Source of the DNA: Halobacillus mangrovi
GTDB taxonomy: Bacteria; Bacillota; Bacilli; Bacillales; Halobacillaceae
Assembly (NCBI RefSeq): GCF_002097535.1
Contig: NZ_CP020772.1
Location: 868,001-932,000, forward strand
Reading direction: 5' to 3'
Length of the DNA: 64,000 bases
Below are positions 46,171 to 54,102 of this stretch, one piece after another. Numbering within the stretch: the first letter of the stretch is position 1; every line of letters starts with the position of its first letter. The position numbers and the translations under genes are program-made. The notes under the pieces are model-generated. The model saw only the letters and a program-made list of their open reading frames with translations. It had not been told where the DNA came from and ran no database searches.

Positions 46171-48123
46171 ATGACATATTTAGGTGTAGATTATTATCCT
46201 GAACATTGGCCGAAAGAAAAAATACCAGAAGATCTAGAAGGCATTAAAGGTCTTGGAGCAAACATCGTACGGATTGGCGAGTTTGCCTGGCACCGGATGG
46301 AGCCCGAGGAAGGGCAATTCGATTTTTCCTTTTTTGATGAAGTGATTGAAAAGGTAAAACAACAAGGGCTAAAAGTAATGTTCGGTACCCCAACGGCGAC
46401 CTTCCCAGCCTGGCTGGCGAAGAAAGAACCTTCGATTTTGTCTGAGGACGAGTTCGGAAATCCCCGTGTATTTGGAGGACGCCGGCAGTATTGCTTTAAT
46501 TCCGATGCTTACCGCAACTATGCAGCAGTGATTACACGTAAGCTCGTTGAGCATTACCGCGACGAAGAAGTGATTATCTCCTGGCAGATCGATAATGAGT
46601 TCGGTCATGAAGGCAGTGACATGTGTTATTGCGACCAGTGCCATACGAAGTTTCAGGATTATTTAGAAGAAAAGTACTCATCTATCGACGCCTTGAATGA
46701 CGAGTGGGGAACAATTTTCTGGGGGCAAACGTACAATGATTTTTCTGAAATCCCAGCTCCTAAACCGACGGTGACGACGCACAACCCGAGCTTGAAACTG
46801 GAGTGGGCACGCTTTCGTTCTGCATCCTTAAATCAATTTGCTCACGAGATGACACGAATCGTTCAGGAAGAAAAGGGAGCACATCAGGACGTGACAACAA
46901 ACGTTTCAGGCGGATTTTTCGGAAAATGGTTCGATCATGCTGAAAATGTAAAGCTGATGGATTACGTCTCTTATGATAATTATCCAGTTTGGGGCGGCCT
47001 CGAGGAACCGGTGTCACCTGCAGAGATTGCGATGACGCATGATTTCAACCGCGGCCTATTGAACAAGAACTACTGGATTGTCGAAGAGCTGATGGGAGCA
47101 CAAGGGCATGATGTGATTGGCTATTTGCCAAGACCGAACCAGGCAAAAATGTGGTCCTACCAGGCCTTTGCTCATGGCTGTTCCAACATGCTTTACTTCC
47201 GCTGGCGTGGCATGACTCAAGGGGCCGAGCAATTTTGTTACGGGGTCGTTGATCATGACAATGTGTACGGAAGAAAGTATAAGGAAGTTCAATCCTTATT
47301 CGGAGATATTAAAAATTACGAGCATGTCTTGAACTCTGAGATTCAGTCAGACATCGCCGTCCTCTATGATTACGATAATATCTGGTCATGGCGCGGTCAA
47401 ATTCAAAGCAAAGACTTTGATTTTAATGAAGAACTACTGAGGCTGTACCGCCCATTTTATAACTTGAACAGCCGGATTGATGTCATTCCTGCTGATCGAG
47501 CCATTGATGCTTACAAAGTGGTTGTGGTGCCGGTTATGCAAGTGATGGATGAAGGACTGGCTGATCGTTTGCGTGCCTTCGCTGAACGTGGTGGAACTGT
47601 AATCTTCTCCTACCGTACAGGGTTGAAAGGGAAAGATAACAACCTTCGCTTAGGTGAAGTACAGCCGGGACTGGTCCGGGATCTAGTTGGTGCACGCATT
47701 GAAGAGATCGAGTCCTTAACAAAAGCGCATGCATTGGAATTGAAAGGCGAAGGAGAATTTGCATCTGTTCCTGCACATATTTCGGTCTGGCGTGACCTTC
47801 TTGTGGCAGAGTCTGCGGACGTTCTCTACAGCTATCAGGATCAATTCTATAGTGACTACGCTGCTGTGACGAAAAACGACTTTGGGGAAGGAACTGTCTA
47901 TTACATCGGTGGAGGCCTCGATGAAGCAGCCCTTGATGTGATAGCAGAAAAAGTCGTTGAAGACCATTTCATTGGATATGAGAAGTCGGATGAAAATGTG
48001 GAAGTGTATCGCCGTGAGACGGAGGAAGCTTCGTATCTTTTCGTCATGAACCATAGTGACGAGATCAAAAAGCACGGAGAAATTGAGCTCCAACCCTATG
48101 AAAGCAAGATCATAAAAGAATAG
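46171..48123 (+). CDS. Beta-galactosidase, glycoside hydrolase family 42
   Basis: A protein of 650 residues. The TIM barrel starts YLGVDYYPEHWP. IDNEFGHE gives the acid/base Glu143 and YWIVEELMGAQGH the nucleophile Glu305. Cys108, Cys152, Cys154 and Cys157 (MCYCDQCHTKF) form the GH42 zinc cluster. A trimerisation domain and a small beta domain follow. No signal peptide is present. It hydrolyses beta-galactosides such as lactose or galacto-oligosaccharides in the cytoplasm and feeds galactose into the genes just upstream. It is the last gene of the operon, with AAGGGAAGGG before its ATG. Confidence 0.95.
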   Translation: MTYLGVDYYPEHWPKEKIPEDLEGIKGLGANIVRIGEFAWHRMEPEEGQFDFSFFDEVIEKVKQQGLKVMFGTPTATFPAWLAKKEPSILSEDEFGNPRVFGGRRQYCFNSDAYRNYAAVITRKLVEHYRDEEVIISWQIDNEFGHEGSDMCYCDQCHTKFQDYLEEKYSSIDALNDEWGTIFWGQTYNDFSEIPAPKPTVTTHNPSLKLEWARFRSASLNQFAHEMTRIVQEEKGAHQDVTTNVSGGFFGKWFDHAENVKLMDYVSYDNYPVWGGLEEPVSPAEIAMTHDFNRGLLNKNYWIVEELMGAQGHDVIGYLPRPNQAKMWSYQAFAHGCSNMLYFRWRGMTQGAEQFCYGVVDHDNVYGRKYKEVQSLFGDIKNYEHVLNSEIQSDIAVLYDYDNIWSWRGQIQSKDFDFNEELLRLYRPFYNLNSRIDVIPADRAIDAYKVVVVPVMQVMDEGLADRLRAFAERGGTVIFSYRTGLKGKDNNLRLGEVQPGLVRDLVGARIEEIESLTKAHALELKGEGEFASVPAHISVWRDLLVAESADVLYSYQDQFYSDYAAVTKNDFGEGTVYYIGGGLDEAALDVIAEKVVEDHFIGYEKSDENVEVYRRETEEASYLFVMNHSDEIKKHGEIELQPYESKIIKE

Positions 48124-48165
48124 CCGGGGGAATTGGAAAAGTATAAGTTCCTCAAAGTATAATTT

Positions 48166-48182
48166 CCTCAGGTCATCCAGAA
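48166..48182. repeat. Hairpin family copy 6, left arm only
   Basis: CCTCAGGTCATCCAGAA is followed by TATACCAAAATAT instead of the right arm. A full copy starts 15 bases further on. Confidence 0.8.
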
Positions 48183-48197
48183 TATACCAAAATATCT

Positions 48198-48230
48198 CCT
48201 CAGGTCATCCAGATTCTGGATGACCTGAGG
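48198..48230. repeat. Hairpin family copy 7, after GH42
   Basis: CCTCAGGTCATCCAGA and TCTGGATGACCTGAGG pair perfectly around one T. The following sequence is TGGAAGTAAA, so this copy has no T tract. Confidence 0.92.
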
Positions 48231-48242
48231 TGGAAGTAAATA

Positions 48243-48288
48243 CCAAAAAGAACCAGCGCCATTTATTTATGGCGCTGGTTCTTTTTGG
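48243..48288. terminator. Bidirectional intrinsic terminator
   Basis: The 19-base arms CCAAAAAGAACCAGCGCCA and TGGCGCTGGTTCTTTTTGG pair perfectly around TTTATTTA. It serves the gal operon and the convergent M4 protease gene. Confidence 0.92.
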
Positions 48289-48298
48289 TTTCATAGTT

Positions 48299-50035
48299 TT
48301 ATGGAATGAGAGTCGCATCAAATGCGTTTGTAACAGCTTGGTATTCCGTAGATCCAGCCCCGTACAAGTCAGTAGCTACGGTTTCGACGGCGTTACGCAA
48401 ATCTTCGAAAGTAGCATCGGCTGTTAATAAATCCACGTTTGCATAGTAGAACAGATCGAAAGTTTTCTCTTCACCAATTCCACTCACGCTCACGCCATTG
48501 TGACTGCCGCCTTCAGCCATTAAATAAGCAGCTTTGTTGATGATGCTTGAGTTAAAGTGTACGCCTCCGTTATCATAAGATAAATTCTGATAATCGTCGT
48601 AATCATCAGGATAGACGAGTGTAGACGAAAACTGGATGGAAGACGGGTCTGACATACTCCGGAAAACTTGCCCGGACTGTTCACCGATCGTCCAGTTGAA
48701 TGAACCGTTGTTTACATATTTCTCAATAGCAACTCCGAAGATATCAGAAATCGCTTCGTTCAAAGCCCCGGATTGACCGCTGTAGATTAAGTCAGATTCA
48801 CTGGATGTCACAGCATGAGTAAATTCGTGGCCAGCTACATCATAGGCTCCAGCAAGAGGATCACCATAAATCAGCATGGCTCCGTCATTGACACTTGCTG
48901 CATTGAACCAGTTTTCAGGGTCGTTGGTTGAGCTTGAATCCCAGGCATGGACAACTGATTTGACTTGCTGCCCGTTGTTGTCAAAACTATTACGATTATA
49001 TTCCCCTAAATAATATTCATAGACAGAAGTTGCTAGATAGTGAGCACTCACACCTTCATCGTCTGAGAAAGTGGTGGAAGTACTAGATAATAGTTCCCCA
49101 GGGTATAGGCGATACTCGCGGTTTAAATCAGCATAATTGGCATCATAAGTCAGTATGCCTTGGCCGCGTGTGTAATCCGCAAGTTCATAAGTCCCATCAG
49201 ACATTTCACTTGCAGTGAAGGTACGACTATTTCCGTTTTTATCGACACCAGAACCTGTTACTGGACCAACTACAATGGCATCAGAGCCCGGCTTGCCTTT
49301 TCCTCCACCGTTTCCAGGTCCTTTTTCACCTTTTGCATACTGGATCGCATCATCCGATAAAGCTTGATCCATTTCTTTTACAGCGTTAAGTAGTACTTCG
49401 CCTTTTTTCGTATCTAAAATGACAAAGCCTTCAGCAAAGCTTGGTGCTGCAACTGAGAAATCGACCTTCCACCCATAAGATGCTTTCTCTTTTTCATTTA
49501 CGTAGACGACTTTTTCCACCGTCGTTTCTTTTAACGTTTCTATATCTTCACCATATGTATCCGTGACGTAGCTAGAAGCGTCCTCTTTTGATAGGTTTTG
49601 TTTCTCTTTTAACCCTTTTTTTCCATTCAAGTTTTTAGCTACATCACCTAACGCAGTTTTTATAACACCTTCATTGACCTGAGAGACGAGGACTTTGCCA
49701 AAAACATCATGCCCTTTATAAGTTTGCTGAAGTTTAACAAGATCCTGTCCTTTATAGTCTTTTACTTCTTCTAATACTCTATAGTCTACATAGCTCTCAT
49801 TGTTTTTCTGAGACTTGGACAAGCCGCTCTCAATTTCTCCTTTGACTGCTGCCTTCACAAGTTCTGCAGCCTTTGATTGAGACGGAGCGGTTAATGTTCC
49901 GATCGATTGTTTGCTCTCCTGGATTTTTGCTTCAATACTTGTGGTCGCTTCGACGTTCATCGCTCCCAGACCAGAACCCGCTAATAAACCGACGGATAAG
50001 GCCATTGCAGATAAAACTTGTCTTTTTTTCTTCAT
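48299..50035 (-). CDS. Secreted M4 (thermolysin-like) neutral metalloprotease
   Basis: A protein of 578 residues from the ATG at 50035, 6 bases after AGGAGG plus one codon; two further upstream ATGs are poorer. The signal peptide ends near residue 30 (NVEA). FTP and PepSY propeptide regions follow to about 245, with a Gly/Lys-rich linker GPGNGGGKGKPG. The mature enzyme shows HEFTHAV (zinc His403, His407, catalytic Glu404), Glu427 in GALNEAISD and the proton-donor His in NGGVHFNSSI. It degrades proteins outside the cell. Confidence 0.94.
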   Translation of the reverse strand: MKKKRQVLSAMALSVGLLAGSGLGAMNVEATTSIEAKIQESKQSIGTLTAPSQSKAAELVKAAVKGEIESGLSKSQKNNESYVDYRVLEEVKDYKGQDLVKLQQTYKGHDVFGKVLVSQVNEGVIKTALGDVAKNLNGKKGLKEKQNLSKEDASSYVTDTYGEDIETLKETTVEKVVYVNEKEKASYGWKVDFSVAAPSFAEGFVILDTKKGEVLLNAVKEMDQALSDDAIQYAKGEKGPGNGGGKGKPGSDAIVVGPVTGSGVDKNGNSRTFTASEMSDGTYELADYTRGQGILTYDANYADLNREYRLYPGELLSSTSTTFSDDEGVSAHYLATSVYEYYLGEYNRNSFDNNGQQVKSVVHAWDSSSTNDPENWFNAASVNDGAMLIYGDPLAGAYDVAGHEFTHAVTSSESDLIYSGQSGALNEAISDIFGVAIEKYVNNGSFNWTIGEQSGQVFRSMSDPSSIQFSSTLVYPDDYDDYQNLSYDNGGVHFNSSIINKAAYLMAEGGSHNGVSVSGIGEEKTFDLFYYANVDLLTADATFEDLRNAVETVATDLYGAGSTEYQAVTNAFDATLIP

Positions 50036-50422
50036 AGACATCCTCCTGATAGAATATTTAGAATATTTAACATTTTCAATCATATCAGAAGGGAGTGATT
50101 AAATCTTCAGGTCTAAATACACCTATAACTGGATGGTGTTCCAACTATAGATAGATTAAGGAATAAAAATGAGTAAAAATACCTTATGGTTTAATGAAAA
50201 AATATGAATATAGATTCATAATCTATCAACTAGTTATTGAAAAAATAATAAAATAATACCAATAAGAAAAGTAGATTTTATGGATAAAATTGTCACCTCA
50301 GGTCATCCAAATTATGGATGACCTGAGGTGACAGTTTATAGGAGATTTTCGATTGGCAGATTAATCTTCTTTATGAGATAGTTTATCTAAGGAGAAGTTA
50401 TCTCCTGAACAAATAAATACGC
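50036..50422. other. Divergent intergenic region before the riboswitch, no gene seen
   Basis: Very AT-rich sequence upstream of the M4 protease on the minus strand and the riboswitch on the plus strand. Apart from hairpin copy 8 no gene or clear operator is seen. TTTATGAGATAGTTTATCTAAGG near 50371 is possibly promoter-like but not convincing. Confidence 0.4.
50291..50333. repeat. Hairpin family copy 8, in a divergent intergenic region
   Basis: TGTCACCTCAGGTCATCCA and TGGATGACCTGAGGTGACA pair perfectly over 19 bases around AATTA. It lies between the divergent M4 protease and the riboswitch-led gene, so it follows no gene end, and no T tract follows. Confidence 0.9.
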
Positions 50423-50579
50423 TCTATGGTGGCTTCGTAGAGAAGCTGAAAAGGGAAGTTTGGTGAAAATCCAACGCGGTCCCGCCACTGTATAGAGGAG
50501 GCTCAAAACAAACCACTGTCTTTAAGATGGGAAGGGTTATGAGCTGATGAATCTGAGCCAGGAGACCTGCCATAGAGAA
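50423..50579 (+). ncRNA. Cobalamin riboswitch
   Basis: Conserved elements appear in order: GGTGAAAATCC (50463-50473), GCGGTCCCGCCACTGT (50477-50492) and the B12 box GAGCCAGGAGACCTGCC (50556-50572). The closing helix P1 pairs CTCTATGGT at 50423-50431 with GCCATAGAG at 50571-50579 (one G-T pair). The element binds adenosylcobalamin or a relative and normally turns expression off when cobalamin is plentiful. The terminator at 50672-50707 is the expected expression platform, and the next gene is the thioesterase at 50730. Confidence 0.92.
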
Positions 50580-50671
50580 GAACATGAATTCCTACGGGAG
50601 ATAGGAGGGTGTTACGTGAATCTAGCTAGGCCGCCAGGTTTGGTTTCATAGTGGTCATTCATGCAACTGCA

Positions 50672-50707
50672 CGCATCTTCTTACCGAAGATGCGTTTTAT
50701 TTTTGTA
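50672..50707 (+). terminator. Terminator of the cobalamin riboswitch
   Basis: ACGCATCTTC and GAAGATGCGT pair perfectly around TTACC; TTTATTTTTG follows. It lies 93 bases after the aptamer and 23 before the next ATG. Confidence 0.85.
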
Positions 50708-50729
50708 ATAAATATGGAGGGACAATTAA

Positions 50730-51200
50730 ATGGAACCATTACCTGTGAGTTATTCAAAAATGAAACAAACCCGGCTCGTGCTGCCCCCGGATACCAATCA
50801 TTTGGATACGATCTTCGGTGGAAAAGTACTGGCTTATATTGATGAAATCGCTGCACTTACTGCGATGAAACACTCCAATTGTGTGGTCGTAACGGCATCT
50901 ATAGATTCAGTAGATTTTCTATCATCAGCTAAAGTAGGAGATGCGCTCACGTTAGAAGCTAGTGTCACTTGGACAGGCCGTACATCTATGGAGGTGTACG
51001 TAAAGGTCTATGCCGATGACCTGCTACAAGGCAAAAAAGTGACGACAACGGAATCTTTTTTAACGATGGTAGCTGTGGATGCCCATGGAACTCCAACTGC
51101 TGTGCCAAACATTTTGCCAGAAACAAATGAAGAAAAGAGACTTTTTGAAACAGCTCCATCCAGGAAGGATCACCGGCAAAACCGTGCAGCTCTCAGATGA
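50730..51200 (+). CDS. Acyl-CoA thioesterase (hotdog fold) behind a cobalamin riboswitch
   Basis: A protein of 156 residues. The hotdog signature is PPDTNHLDTIFGGKVLAYID, followed by ASIDSVDFLSSAKVGDAL and SVTWTGRTSMEVYVKVYADD, the YkhA/BACH acyl-CoA thioesterase pattern. GGAGGG lies 8 bases before the ATG. It would release CoA from acyl-CoA in the cytoplasm. It is the only gene between the riboswitch terminator and hairpin copy 9, so the riboswitch should act on it. When cobalamin is short, methylmalonyl-CoA or propionyl-CoA can build up; freeing CoA from these is one possible reason for the control (inference). Confidence 0.88.
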   Translation: MEPLPVSYSKMKQTRLVLPPDTNHLDTIFGGKVLAYIDEIAALTAMKHSNCVVVTASIDSVDFLSSAKVGDALTLEASVTWTGRTSMEVYVKVYADDLLQGKKVTTTESFLTMVAVDAHGTPTAVPNILPETNEEKRLFETAPSRKDHRQNRAALR

Positions 51201-51224
51201 AATGAATAATAGTTTCCAAAAAAG

Positions 51225-51265
51225 ACCACCTCAGGTCATCCAATATCTGGATGACCTGAGGTGGT
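51225..51265. repeat. Hairpin family copy 9, after the thioesterase gene
   Basis: ACCACCTCAGGTCATCCA and TGGATGACCTGAGGTGGT pair perfectly around ATATC. It begins 25 bases after the stop, and TCCTTTCTC follows. Confidence 0.92.
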
Positions 51266-51374
51266 TCCTTTCTCATCTAGGCTCTCGCTATAATTTTGGT
51301 AAAGCATCCCTTATACTTTTAAGTAATATGAAAACTCTGAAAAAGTCGTAGTTTCATAGAAAGGGGAGAATGAT

Positions 51375-52778
51375 GTGAGCACATGGTTGGATCTCATTAA
51401 AGAAAAGATACCAGAAGCACGTGTCCTGACTGAATTATCCGATCGTTACAGCTATAGTTTTGATGCTTCCTTCGGAGAATACTTGCCGGAAGCCGTTGTT
51501 CAAGTTAAACATAAAGAAGAAGTGGTGTCGGTACTTAAGATGGCTAACGAGCATCAAATTCCAGTTTATCCGAGAGGACAAGGAACTTGTTTAAGTGGCG
51601 GACCGCTTCCTGTCTTCGGAGGCATTGTGCTGGATATCTCCCAGTGGCCGGAAAAAATAGACGTAAGTCCTGATGACTTGACGGTAACGGTCACTCCGAG
51701 CGTTTTAACAGGGAATATTAATAAAGAAGCGGAAAAACATGGATTGATGTACGCGCCTGATCCAAGCAGCGCCCATGTAGCGACGATTGGTGGAAATTTA
51801 GCCGAAAATTCGGGCGGGCCACGCGGATTGAAGTATGGCGTAACAAAAGATCATGTGCTTGGGCTTGAAGTCGTAACGCCTGAAGGAGAAGTGATTCGAA
51901 CGGGAGGGAATACAATCAAAAACGTCACCGGGTATGATCTGACCAAACTCATCGTTGGCTCTGAGGGTACACTCGGAGTGATTACGGAGGCAACCTTAAA
52001 ACTGATGCCGAAGCCACGAGATTTCCAGACGCTTATGGTCAGTTTCGGTGAGGTGAGAAAAGCAGGAGAAGCCATCTCTAAGACGCTTACTTCAGGGATC
52101 TTGCCTTCTAAAATGGAGTTTATGGATCAAGCTTGCATCCAAGCTGTTGAAAACTTCAAGCCGGTCGGTCTTCCGAAGAATGCTGCTGCGATCGTAATCA
52201 TCGAATTAGATGGCCATCCGGAGACGTTAAAAATCGAACGAAAACTAGTCGAGGAGATCATGGAAGAAGTCGGAGCTACAGATATTGTTGTGCCTAAATC
52301 TGAAGAAGAGGCGGAAAAGATCTGGCATGCAAGGAAGCAAGTATCTCCGGCTATTGCGAAAATTAAACCCACAAAAGTATCCGAAGATGCAACGGTTCCT
52401 CGAAGTAAAATCCCTGACTTGATTGATCGCCTGCAGGAAATTAAAGAAAAACATAAGGTAGAGATTGTTGCCTTTGGCCATGCAGGGGATGGGAATCTCC
52501 ATCCAAATGTGCTTTGCGATAAACGTGATCAAGAGGAAATGAAACGGGTAGAACTAGCAGTGGAAGAGATCTTTAAGGCTGCGATTGAGCTTGGTGGTAC
52601 GTTATCAGGTGAGCATGGTATTGGGACAATGAAAGCCCCATTCCTTGAATCTGAGCTCGGAGAGGTCGGAGTCGACATGATGAAGCGGATCAAGGAAAGC
52701 TGGGACCCGAACGGCATATTAAATCCAGGGAAAATTTTTGCAGAAAAAGGACAGAAGTTGGTGCTGCGAAATGAGTGA
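51375..52778 (+). CDS. glcD: FAD-linked oxidase, glycolate oxidase subunit GlcD-like
   Basis: A protein of 467 residues starting with GTG after AAAGGGGAG. The FAD-binding domain carries PVYPRGQGTCLSGG, then GGNLAENSGGPRGLKYG and GGNTIKNVTGYDLTKL. The C-terminal domain has AFGHAGDGNLHPN, with the His near the flavin, and GTLSGEHGIG. GlcD oxidises glycolate or another 2-hydroxy acid (D-lactate is possible) and passes electrons to its iron-sulfur partner, the next gene. It overlaps that gene by 8 bases. With only GlcD and GlcF present, it matches B. subtilis YsfC-YsfD. Confidence 0.88.
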   Translation: MSTWLDLIKEKIPEARVLTELSDRYSYSFDASFGEYLPEAVVQVKHKEEVVSVLKMANEHQIPVYPRGQGTCLSGGPLPVFGGIVLDISQWPEKIDVSPDDLTVTVTPSVLTGNINKEAEKHGLMYAPDPSSAHVATIGGNLAENSGGPRGLKYGVTKDHVLGLEVVTPEGEVIRTGGNTIKNVTGYDLTKLIVGSEGTLGVITEATLKLMPKPRDFQTLMVSFGEVRKAGEAISKTLTSGILPSKMEFMDQACIQAVENFKPVGLPKNAAAIVIIELDGHPETLKIERKLVEEIMEEVGATDIVVPKSEEEAEKIWHARKQVSPAIAKIKPTKVSEDATVPRSKIPDLIDRLQEIKEKHKVEIVAFGHAGDGNLHPNVLCDKRDQEEMKRVELAVEEIFKAAIELGGTLSGEHGIGTMKAPFLESELGEVGVDMMKRIKESWDPNGILNPGKIFAEKGQKLVLRNE

Positions 52779-54063
52779 TCTTCAAGTATTACAGGACAAA
52801 CTCAACTATGATAAGACGTTTGACTGTGTCCAATGCGGTTATTGCTTACCAGCCTGTCCAACCTATGAAACGATGGAGCGGGAAACCCACTCTCCAAGAG
52901 GAAGAATTAACCTTGTCAAAATGGTCGCCGAAGGTAAAGCAACGGTAAATGATCTGGAAAGTCCTATTGAAAAATGTCTTGGCTGCATGGCGTGTACAAC
53001 TGTTTGCCCCACCAATGTACAATATGGTGAGATTCTTGAAGGCACAAAAGAAGTCATTGATGAACAAAAGGAAAAAACGAAGCGCCGACAACAAATGGAA
53101 CGTTTCCTATTTGACGAATTTTTTCCATCGAAGAACTGGATGGACACATTAGGAGATGCCTCGTGGTTTTATCAGAAGTCTGGTTTACAAACGATGGCAC
53201 AACGAACAGGAGCATCAAAAATTGCACCCCTTCACATTGAGGAATTTGAAAAGGTTCTTCCTGAGATGCCCTCTCCAAAAAGAAGGCGCGACCGTGCGAA
53301 ACGTTATATAAGAAAACGACCATCAACGGCAAAAGTCGCTTTCTTTACAGGCTGCATTATGGACAGTGTCTTTTTCTACTCGAATGAAAATACGATCGAA
53401 CTGTTACTTAGAAGTGGAGCAGAAGTGCTTATTCCTGAGGAGCAATCTTGTTGTGGAGCGCTGCATGCGCACACGGGGAAAAAGGAATCAGCGAAAGAGC
53501 TTGCCAAACAGAACATTGATGCTTTTGAAAAAGAAAACGTCGACTATATCATCAACAATGCCGGTGGGTGTGGAGCCAAGCTCGTTGAGTATGATCATCT
53601 TTTTGAAAAAGGAACAGAGTGGCACCAAAGAGCTGTTAGATTCGTAGAAAAAGTGAAAGACATATCAGAAGTGCTTGTAGATTTGGATCATCTCGACTTT
53701 CAAAAACCACTAAATAAAACGGTCACTTATCAGCCTTCTTGCCACATGACAAATGTCCAAGGAGTGACAGACGCACCTCTAGAGCTGATCAAAAAGATCC
53801 CTGGAGTTCAATTGAAAGAGTTGGATCGACCTGATTTTTGCTGTGGATCTGCAGGCATTTATAACGTTGTGAATTATGAGGAGTCTATGGATATCTTAGA
53901 TGTCAAGATGGAGGATGTGTGTGGTGTAGCACCTGAGGGGATTGTAACGTCTAACCCGGGGTGCTTGCTGCAGATGAAACTTGGTGTCGAGCGTGAAGGA
54001 CTAAATGACAAATCAGATGCTGTCCATTTGGTAGATTTACTTATGGAAGCAGATCCTCAATAA
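52771..54063 (+). CDS. glcF: Iron-sulfur subunit, glycolate oxidase GlcF-like
   Basis: A protein of 430 residues from the ATG at 52771. Two 4Fe-4S motifs, CVQCGYCLPACP (Cys19-Cys29) and CLGCMACTTVCP, lie in the first 85 residues. Two CCG domains follow (EEQSCCGALHAHTG and CCGSAGIYN), which bind a non-cubane cluster in related enzymes. It takes electrons from GlcD and passes them to the respiratory chain. The start overlaps the glcD stop, and a terminator follows directly. Confidence 0.88.
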   Translation: MSDLQVLQDKLNYDKTFDCVQCGYCLPACPTYETMERETHSPRGRINLVKMVAEGKATVNDLESPIEKCLGCMACTTVCPTNVQYGEILEGTKEVIDEQKEKTKRRQQMERFLFDEFFPSKNWMDTLGDASWFYQKSGLQTMAQRTGASKIAPLHIEEFEKVLPEMPSPKRRRDRAKRYIRKRPSTAKVAFFTGCIMDSVFFYSNENTIELLLRSGAEVLIPEEQSCCGALHAHTGKKESAKELAKQNIDAFEKENVDYIINNAGGCGAKLVEYDHLFEKGTEWHQRAVRFVEKVKDISEVLVDLDHLDFQKPLNKTVTYQPSCHMTNVQGVTDAPLELIKKIPGVQLKELDRPDFCCGSAGIYNVVNYEESMDILDVKMEDVCGVAPEGIVTSNPGCLLQMKLGVEREGLNDKSDAVHLVDLLMEADPQ

Positions 54064-54069
54064 ATAGAA

Positions 54070-54099
54070 AAAAACCTGTCCAAGCGTGGACAGGTTTTT
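54070..54099. terminator. Bidirectional intrinsic terminator
   Basis: AAAAACCTGTCCA and TGGACAGGTTTTT pair perfectly around AGCG, between the glcF stop and the convergent LVIVD gene. Confidence 0.9.
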
Positions 54100-54102
54100 G
54101 TG

